Below are positions 6,492 through 10,910 of a stretch of DNA of 10,910 nucleotides, piece by piece. The stretch's first letter is position 1. The number at the start of each line of letters is the position of its first letter. The notes beneath the pieces were generated by a model. It was not told where the DNA came from and did no database searches. It saw only the letters and a list, made by a program, of their open reading frames with translations. Source of the stretch: an uncultured Bacilli bacterium (lineage in GTDB: Bacteria; Bacillota_I; Bacilli_A; RF39; UBA660); the NCBI GenBank assembly GCA_944329505.1, contig CALVIJ010000024.1, positions 1 to 10,910 on the forward strand, read 5' to 3'. Both the position numbers and the translations under genes were made by a program.

Positions 6492-6616
6492 AAAAAAACT
6501 CCTAGTAATACATAAGGACGGTTAATTACCGCGGTTCCACCTTATTTATTCTAGAAGAATCTCTCTTTAATATATGACTCCCTGCTTTCCACACAGATCA
6601 TCGCCTTTCAATATAC
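6492..6616 (-). promoter_or_regulatory. Compact T-box riboswitch leader of glyQS, with terminator
   Basis: The canonical core AAGGTGGAACCGCGG lies at 6543-6529 on the minus strand. The bulge TGGAACC is flanked by helix ATAAGG/CCTTAT (6545-6540 with 6517-6512) and CGGT/ACCG above. A 17-bp helix continues downward (CTTCTAG 6557-6551 with CTAGGAG 6505-6499, then further pairs) and runs directly into seven U at 6498-6492, which looks like the terminator. A competing hairpin ATTCT-TCT-AGAAT uses 6560-6548. Only about 60 nt lie between the predicted transcription start and that hairpin, too few for a full Stem I. Landmarks GATGA (6602-6598), GGAAAGCA (6590-6583) and AGAGAG (6566-6561) resemble the 5' half of Stem I, but no GGUG loop or usual 3' specifier strand is seen. 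GGC at 6605-6603 or GGA near 6580 are the only candidate Gly specifiers. Confidence 0.88.
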
Positions 6617-6622
6617 ATCTTC

Positions 6623-6651
6623 ATTTTATGTTTTTATTTGAATTTAGTCAA
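6623..6651 (-). promoter_or_regulatory. Promoter of glyQS
   Basis: TTGACT (6651-6646), a 17-nt spacer and TAAAAT (6628-6623) match the sigma-A consensus at 5/6 and 5/6 with ideal spacing. The -35 begins 2 nt after the recO stop codon. This fixes transcription start near 6616 and thereby the short length of the T-box leader. Confidence 0.8.
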
Positions 6652-6653
6652 GG

Positions 6654-7394
6654 CTAGTTAGTTAATTTTTGTAAATTTTTAATAAAATTTTTACTTTTTA
6701 AATATAAACCAGTATATCTTGAATAATAATCATCTAAAAATTGATTAATTTCATTTTTAGATTTTGGGCTGATGTCTAGTTTAGATATTTTTTCAATATC
6801 GACGTAATAAAACATTCTGATTAGTTTAATTGTTTTATCACTAACCATATTTTCATTAGTATAACAATCTTTACAAACATAACCTCCACGATAACTAGAT
6901 AATGTGACAATTCCGGTTTTTCTTCCGCACATGGCACATGAATCGATTATCGGCATGACACCTAGATATTCTAAGTATTTAAGTTCTAGGATGTTCATAA
7001 TAACTAATGGGTCAAAGCCCTCATTAATTTTTTTTAAACTTTGAATTAGTAAATCAAAGATATGAGGATTATTATTTTGTTTGATAACACCCTCACTTAA
7101 TTCCAACATATAAGCGGAATAACTAATAGAGGTTATATCCCTTTTTAAGTTTTTAAAATTATCTAAGACACTGACTTCTTTTAGGGTTGATATTTTATTT
7201 TCTTTATAGTAAATGATGAATGTTCCATAGGTTAATTTTGATGAGACACTTCTAAGCGGACTTTTGAGATTTTTACACCCTTTAGCTATGACTGAAATTA
7301 AACCTTTTTCTTTAGTTATGACATTTAATATTTTACTAGTATCTCCATAACTTGTTTCATTAACGATTATTCCCGTTACTTCTTCTAGGTTCAT
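6654..7394 (-). CDS. recO: DNA repair protein RecO
   Basis: A 246-aa RecO, which in the RecFOR pathway displaces SSB, anneals strands and helps load RecA at gaps. The N-terminal OB-fold (about 1-80) begins with TGIIVNETSYGDTSKILNVIT and contains GLISVIAKGCKNLKSPLR, with the usual basic DNA-binding surface. A helical domain follows, and a four-Cys zinc site at 153, 156, 174 and 177 (CAMC ... CKDC). The length matches the family. The start at 7394 has GGGAGAAG immediately upstream and lies inside yqzL, overlapping it by 35 nt, so the two are likely translationally coupled. It is last in the yqfD-to-recO operon; no terminator is visible before the glyQS promoter. Confidence 0.95.
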   Translation of the reverse strand: MNLEEVTGIIVNETSYGDTSKILNVITKEKGLISVIAKGCKNLKSPLRSVSSKLTYGTFIIYYKENKISTLKEVSVLDNFKNLKRDITSISYSAYMLELSEGVIKQNNNPHIFDLLIQSLKKINEGFDPLVIMNILELKYLEYLGVMPIIDSCAMCGRKTGIVTLSSYRGGYVCKDCYTNENMVSDKTIKLIRMFYYVDIEKISKLDISPKSKNEINQFLDDYYSRYTGLYLKSKNFIKNLQKLTN

Positions 7395-7479
7395 CTTCTC
7401 CCTCTTTTTCTTTATATTTTAGATAGTATTCAATTTTTCCTGTTAATCTAAATAAATTCCATAAATCTTGTTTATTCAT
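7360..7479 (-). CDS. yqzL: YqzL-like small protein between era and recO
   Basis: A 39-codon gene that begins MNKQDLWNLFRLTGKIEYYL and ends in a charged tail (KEKEGEDEPRRSNGNNR). A WNLF-x-x-TG-x-(I/V) core followed by a Tyr/Leu pattern is typical of the small YqzL family, found exactly between era and recO in Bacillus and relatives. The function of the family is unknown. The Shine-Dalgarno AGGTGAT, 4 nt before the ATG, is strong. It starts 40 nt after the era stop and its last 35 nt overlap the start of recO in another frame. The ribosome binding site is inside a predicted hairpin. The product is too short for most gene callers at default length, so it is easily lost. Confidence 0.85.
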   Translation of the reverse strand: MNKQDLWNLFRLTGKIEYYLKYKEKEGEDEPRRSNGNNR

Positions 7480-7483
7480 TTTT

Positions 7484-7507
7484 ATCACCTATTATTATTG
7501 TGGTGAT
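7484..7507 (-). promoter_or_regulatory. Hairpin over the yqzL ribosome binding site
   Basis: On the minus strand ATCACC (7507-7502) can pair perfectly with GGTGAT (7489-7484) across a 12-nt A-rich loop. GGTGAT is the core of the yqzL Shine-Dalgarno, so the structure would hide it. No U-run follows on this strand, so it is not a terminator for era. On the plus strand a T-run follows, but no plus-strand gene ends here. Confidence 0.5.
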
Positions 7508-7519
7508 GTTTTTTATTTT

Positions 7520-8407
7520 TTATTCAGTAAAATCGTTAAAATTAAATTCAGTTAAATATTTTTCGCGATCACGCCATTTTTCGATGGTTTTGACATATAG
7601 TTCTAAATATACTTTAGTTCCTAAAATATCTTCTAAATCTTTTCTAGCCATAGTTCCTATTTTTTTAATCATGCTTCCGCCTTTACCAATGATGATTTTT
7701 TTAAGGGCATCTCTATCGACTATGATAGCAACATTAATGATGTTTTTATCTTTATCTTTGATGACTTTTTCGACAACACAAGTTACTGAATGAGGTACTT
7801 CTTCTTTAGTAAGCCATAGTATTTTTTCTCTTACTGTTTCGGCAATCATAAACTGCATACTTCTATTAGTAATCATACTATCATCAAAGTATTTGATATT
7901 ATCTGGAAGATATTCTTTTATTACTTTAATTAATTCATCGATATTTTTATTTTTTAAAGCAGATATTGGAACAATTTCTGAAAAATCATATAAATCTTTA
8001 TACTCATTTATTTTTAAGAATATTTCATCTTTAGATAAACCATCTATTTTATTGATGACTAAGATAACTGGTTTGTTTATATTCTTTAATCTTTCGATGA
8101 CATATTTATCACCTTTACCAAGACCAGCTTTCGCATCGACTAAAAGACATACAACATCGACATCATCAATACTATAATAAGCTCCCCTATTTAATATTTG
8201 ACCTAATTTATGAGTTGGTTTATGAATACCTGGGGTGTCGACAAAGACAATTTGAGTATCGTCATCATTATAAACACCTTGAATGATGTTTCTTGTTGTC
8301 TGTGGTTTATCAGAAATTATAGCTATTTTGCTTCCGACTATTTGATTGATTAAAGTTGATTTTCCAACATTTGGTCTTCCTACAAAACTTGCAAATCCAC
8401 TACGCAT
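7520..8407 (-). CDS. era: GTPase Era
   Basis: A 295-aa essential GTPase that binds the 3' end of 16S rRNA and acts in late 30S assembly. The G domain has G1 GRPNVGKST (10-18), G2 around TT at 37-38, G3 DTPG (57-60), G4 NKID (119-122) and G5 SAL (149-151). A C-terminal KH domain (about 200-285) contains IIIGKGGSMIKKIG with the GxxG signature and the family ending LELYVKTIEKWR. The length is normal. The start has AGGAGG 7 nt upstream, and those bases are the last codons (Gly-Gly) of the preceding dgkA gene, whose stop is 3 nt from the era ATG; the two are surely coupled. Confidence 0.97.
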   Translation of the reverse strand: MRSGFASFVGRPNVGKSTLINQIVGSKIAIISDKPQTTRNIIQGVYNDDDTQIVFVDTPGIHKPTHKLGQILNRGAYYSIDDVDVVCLLVDAKAGLGKGDKYVIERLKNINKPVILVINKIDGLSKDEIFLKINEYKDLYDFSEIVPISALKNKNIDELIKVIKEYLPDNIKYFDDSMITNRSMQFMIAETVREKILWLTKEEVPHSVTCVVEKVIKDKDKNIINVAIIVDRDALKKIIIGKGGSMIKKIGTMARKDLEDILGTKVYLELYVKTIEKWRDREKYLTEFNFNDFTE

Positions 8408-8410
8408 ATT

Positions 8411-8812
8411 TTATCCTCCTATTAATACTAAAATTTTGGGTACGAAAATAATACATCCAATAACGATAGCTGTTAGACCAAATACTAAAACGGCGGCAGC
8501 AGCTGTATCTTTGGCTATTTTAGCTAGTGGATGAACTTCTTTGGTAACTAAGTCAATAGTCGCTTCAATACTGGTGTTTATAAGTTCAGTTGCGATAACT
8601 AAACCGATTATTAAAGCTAAAACAAGCCATTCTACAAGTGATATTTTAAAGAAGATACCGGCAATAATTACTAATATGGTTGCGAGTGTATGAACTAATA
8701 TGTTTTGTTCATATTTGAAAGCGTATTTTAAACCATCAAAAGCATAAGTAAAACTTTTGAATAGTCTATGAAATCCTTTCTTTTTTAAATCATCTCTTGA
8801 GACCATAGGCAT
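8411..8812 (-). CDS. dgkA: Diacylglycerol kinase / undecaprenol kinase, DgkA family
   Basis: A 133-aa integral membrane kinase of the small prokaryotic family. Gram-positive members mainly phosphorylate undecaprenol, recycling the lipid carrier of wall synthesis. The cytoplasmic N-terminus has FHRLFKSFTYAFDGLKYAF, then Glu35 in YEQN. Three membrane helices follow (about 37-55, 60-80, 107-127). The signature ATELINTSIEATIDL (74-88) and the following PLAKIAKDTAAAAVL (95-109) carry the acidic Mg-ATP ligands. Start 8812 is chosen because AGGAGG lies 9 nt upstream; the ATG two codons later is too far. The start overlaps the end of ybeY by 23 nt. Substrate preference (undecaprenol rather than diacylglycerol) is inferred from the lineage. 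Confidence 0.93.
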   Translation of the reverse strand: MPMVSRDDLKKKGFHRLFKSFTYAFDGLKYAFKYEQNILVHTLATILVIIAGIFFKISLVEWLVLALIIGLVIATELINTSIEATIDLVTKEVHPLAKIAKDTAAAAVLVFGLTAIVIGCIIFVPKILVLIGG

Positions 8813-9236
8813 CTAAAATCTCCTCCTGCTTTGTAAACATTACTTTTTCTTCTTCTTTTGTCATGTGGTCATAACCTAATAAATGTAGTAATCCGTGAAC
8901 GGTTAGAAATCCCATTTCTCTAGTTAAACTATGACCATACTCTTTGGCTTGGGCTTTCATTTTGGAAGCACATATATAAATATCACCTAAGAGTCTTCCA
9001 AATTCAAAGTTTATATTAGCTTCTCCATCTTCTAGGGCAAAACTTATAACATCAGTTTCTCTATCTATTCCTCTATAATCTTTATTTAACTCTCTTATTT
9101 TTTCACTATCAACAAAGATAACATTAAATGTGACATTAGTTAAATTTTCGTGTTTTAAGGCAAATTCGATTATTTTCTTTTCTTCTTCTAAATCGATTTC
9201 TTCATCTGTTTCATTAAATATTTCAAAATCGTTCAT
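8790..9236 (-). CDS. ybeY: Endoribonuclease YbeY (16S rRNA 3' end maturation)
   Basis: A 148-aa metal-dependent RNase of the UPF0054 family, involved in 16S rRNA 3' processing and 70S quality control. The zinc motif H-x3-H-x5-H is intact: HGLLHLLGYDH at 114-124. The other conserved blocks are DRETDVISFAL (58-68) and LGDIYIC (83-89). The acidic N-terminus is typical. AGGAG lies 7 nt before the ATG at 9236, and the start is 2 nt after the stop of the VanZ-like gene. Its neighbours dgkA and era follow the classic Gram-positive order; phoH and the PgpH-type HD hydrolase, usually just upstream, are missing. Confidence 0.96.
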   Translation of the reverse strand: MNDFEIFNETDEEIDLEEEKKIIEFALKHENLTNVTFNVIFVDSEKIRELNKDYRGIDRETDVISFALEDGEANINFEFGRLLGDIYICASKMKAQAKEYGHSLTREMGFLTVHGLLHLLGYDHMTKEEEKVMFTKQEEILDAYGLKR

Positions 9237-9238
9237 TG

Positions 9239-9850
9239 TTATACTCCTAACTCAATTAAATTAAACATATACATAGCCATAAAAATAGCACATAGCACTA
9301 TAATTATATTATAAACAATAGGATTTTTCAATACTGGTGGTAGGTGGTCATTGATGATATCTAAAAATTTATATATATAAAATCCAATCATTCCACCAAA
9401 TACATTTAAAATAATATCGTCAATATCAAATACTCTACCGATTAATAATTGAGTTGTTTCAATGGATGCGGATACTAATATAATTAATAGAAATGCCGAC
9501 CATGGCTTTTTGAGGTGCAGGTAATACGAAACGAAAAAACCATATGGAAGAAACATTATTATATTACCTAAAACATTTTTGATAAATAATCTACTACCAA
9601 ATGAATATCTAAACATTTCTCTAAAAGGTATAAAGTTAGATGTCGACCATCCGACATCTTGGAAAGTTACGACATAGAATAAACATAATACATAAATAAT
9701 AAATATTAGTGCGAGAAGCTCTTTATATAAAACTATTTTTTGTTTATTTTTAATTAAGTATACTAAACGCATACTAATGGCAATGACACTACTAATTAAA
9801 ATGGTAGGCCAAACTTGCCCTAGTATTTCCAGCAAACTTCTTCTTATCAT
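9239..9850 (-). CDS. VanZ-like family membrane protein
   Basis: A 203-aa polytopic membrane protein with about five hydrophobic segments (about 14-32, 42-63, 90-110, 116-134, 144-162) and a last one near 177-198. The VanZ-family signature is clear: IKNVLGNIIMFLPYGFF (about 90-106), then SIETTQLLIGRVFDIDDIILNVFGG near 129-153 with the conserved R-x3-DIDD-x2-N. VanZ of the vancomycin operon gives low-level teicoplanin resistance by an unknown mechanism; chromosomal relatives are common and mostly uncharacterised, so resistance should not be assumed. GGTGAT near the yqfD stop serves as Shine-Dalgarno for the ATG at 9850, 5 nt after that stop. Its placement between yqfD and ybeY is not the usual arrangement. 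Confidence 0.87.
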   Translation of the reverse strand: MIRRSLLEILGQVWPTILISSVIAISMRLVYLIKNKQKIVLYKELLALIFIIYVLCLFYVVTFQDVGWSTSNFIPFREMFRYSFGSRLFIKNVLGNIIMFLPYGFFVSYYLHLKKPWSAFLLIILVSASIETTQLLIGRVFDIDDIILNVFGGMIGFYIYKFLDIINDHLPPVLKNPIVYNIIIVLCAIFMAMYMFNLIELGV

Positions 9851-9855
9851 TTACA

Positions 9856-10910
9856 TCACCCAATTTCTGAATAGTCGGTAATGTCTTCATATACCGCAAA
9901 AAACATTTCTACTTCTACTATACTCTCTTTTACGGTACTTTTCAAATATTTACTCCTGATGATATATTCATCTTTTGACAGGTTCTTTTTGATGTCTTCT
10001 TCGGCTTTTTCTTTGGCTTTTGTAATAGCTTCTTCAACGGTCAATATTTGATCTGTGACATTTGTTTCTTTCTGTTTTTGTTTGACTAGTTTAATTGGGA
10101 TTATAGAATGTTTTACAATTTCCTCCTCTTCTATTTTTTTTGTTTTAAATTTATTTAAAGAAAGTTCAAATGTATGATTTAAAAACTTAATAGCATATAC
10201 TTCTTTTTCTTTTCCGGTTTCTGTTTCTGTATAGGTGGCAAAAGGATATTCAGTTTTAGTTACATACCAAATTTCTGCATAGGCTTTTCCCTCGGCTCTA
10301 ACTTTACCGGTTACTTTTTCATTGAATATTAATTCACCATTAACAATTAAATCACCTTTTTTGACATAGTCATTCATATCTTTGACTATATCGCCTTTTT
10401 CCGCAATGACTTTTTTTAATACACCATCTTTCCCAGCTATTATATTTCTTGGTGTGGTATCATTATCTTTTTGAACAATGGTTCTCTCTTCAACTCTGAC
10501 AGTATATTTAGTACCACTTTCTTCAATTTCTAACCACTCTATTTTATCTGGATATTTATTTAATATTTTTTCTTTTATTTTAGTTAATTCGTTATATGAT
10601 TTTTTAAAGGAATATTTTTTTATTCCCTCTTTTTCTAATTCAGTTAACAGTAAATTTCTTATGTCTTTATTTGAATGAATAACGTCGACATTAAAAATAA
10701 CATGGGTAAAAATCAGAAAAAATATGAACGTGATCAAAAGAATAATGATTAGATGTTTTGAAAGTTTAATATTTCTCTTTATTTTGATTAATCCGAAAAC
10801 ATCTAATTCGGTAACTTCATAAATACTTTTTATTTTTAAGACTGTTTCATAGTCTTTTTTATATATGATAATATCTGCTTCATTAGGATTTTTATATTTT
10901 AAAGAAATGA
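9856..10910 (-). CDS. yqfD: Sporulation protein YqfD, partial (N-terminus beyond the right edge)
   Basis: The frame is open from the TGA at 9858-9856 to the window edge, about 350 residues; a TTG at 10737 that could be taken as a start lies inside the membrane segment and is not the true start. Reading from the edge: a YqfD-like N-terminal part with DVFGLIKIKRN, one membrane helix (IIILLITFIFFLIFTHVIF, codons around 10690-10755), then the outer domain with KIEWLEIEESGTKYTVRVEE, PRNIIAGKDGVLKKVIAEKG and YVKKGDLIVNGEL. The C-terminus is Lys/Glu-rich. Full-length family members are near 400 aa, so about 50 residues are missing. YqfD is needed in Bacillus for engulfment-stage sporulation at the sigma-E stage; whether this organism sporulates cannot be told. 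It is first visible gene of the operon. Confidence 0.9.
   Translation of the reverse strand, partial: ISLKYKNPNEADIIIYKKDYETVLKIKSIYEVTELDVFGLIKIKRNIKLSKHLIIILLITFIFFLIFTHVIFNVDVIHSNKDIRNLLLTELEKEGIKKYSFKKSYNELTKIKEKILNKYPDKIEWLEIEESGTKYTVRVEERTIVQKDNDTTPRNIIAGKDGVLKKVIAEKGDIVKDMNDYVKKGDLIVNGELIFNEKVTGKVRAEGKAYAEIWYVTKTEYPFATYTETETGKEKEVYAIKFLNHTFELSLNKFKTKKIEEEEIVKHSIIPIKLVKQKQKETNVTDQILTVEEAITKAKEKAEEDIKKNLSKDEYIIRSKYLKSTVKESIVEVEMFFAVYEDITDYSEIG

Noticed and set aside
7484..7525. Plus-strand rho-independent terminator (ATCACC/GGTGAT stem followed by T-rich DNA)
   Set aside because: No plus-strand gene leads into it; the stem is better explained by its overlap with the minus-strand yqzL Shine-Dalgarno.
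9239..9850. Glycopeptide resistance determinant based on VanZ similarity
   Set aside because: No vanHAX, vanS or vanR neighbours exist; chromosomal VanZ-like proteins in housekeeping operons are common and uncharacterised.
9856..10737. yqfD as a complete 293-aa gene starting at TTG 10737
   Set aside because: The frame stays open to the window edge, the TTG lies within the membrane segment, and the upstream codons match the usual N-terminal part of the family.
1..10910. CRISPR arrays, insertion sequences, tRNA or rRNA genes, phage genes
   Set aside because: No regularly spaced repeats, transposase motifs, terminal inverted repeats or tRNA-like cloverleaf was found on reading. T-box leaders explain the tRNA-related signals.
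1..10910. Mollicute code (TGA as Trp), suggested by the AT richness
   Set aside because: TGG is used for Trp throughout, and TGA ends yqfD and the amidase at sensible places.

Overview
The window comes from a low-GC Gram-positive bacterium using the standard bacterial code: TGA is a stop (amidase, yqfD) and TGG encodes Trp. The core gene order (yqfD ... ybeY-dgkA-era-yqzL-recO-glyQS, and sepF-divIVA-ileS leader), an alpha2-type glycyl-tRNA synthetase and two T-box leaders all point to Bacillota. An uncultured, AT-rich Bacilli/Erysipelotrichia-like gut lineage is a reasonable inference, but the sequence does not fix the taxon. yqfD suggests sporulation ancestry.

Layout, left to right. (1) 1-158, minus: T-box leader with an Ile specifier, almost certainly for ileS just outside the window. 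(2) 162-1090, minus: divIVA and sepF, a division/polar-scaffold pair. (3) 1295-2599, plus: the only plus-strand gene, a membrane-anchored N-acetylmuramoyl-L-alanine amidase, divergent from sepF and ending in a small terminator against mgtC. (4) 2615-3304, minus: an MgtC/SapB-family membrane protein with its own promoter. (5) 3395-5069, minus: an accessory patch with no recognised family. It holds a 197-aa protein built of two diverged copies of one domain, a Lys/Asn-rich protein with two C-terminal membrane segments whose frame is broken at an A7 tract, and a fossil of the C-terminus of the first protein. (6) 5105-6651, minus: glyQS with a clear promoter and an unusually short T-box leader. 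(7) 6654-10910, minus: a tightly packed operon yqfD (cut by the right edge)-vanZ-like-ybeY-dgkA-era-yqzL-recO, with gaps of 2-5 nt or overlaps for most junctions and a hairpin over the yqzL ribosome binding site.

Together the conserved genes cover envelope synthesis and division (sepF, divIVA, amidase, undecaprenol/diacylglycerol kinase), ribosome maturation (ybeY, era), recombinational repair (recO) and tRNA charging (glyQS, and ileS by inference). The recO operon has no visible terminator of its own: the glyQS promoter starts 2 bases after the recO stop, so operon read-through must pass the glyQS T-box attenuator. The most interesting material is the compact glyQS T-box and the 3.4-5.1 kb patch.
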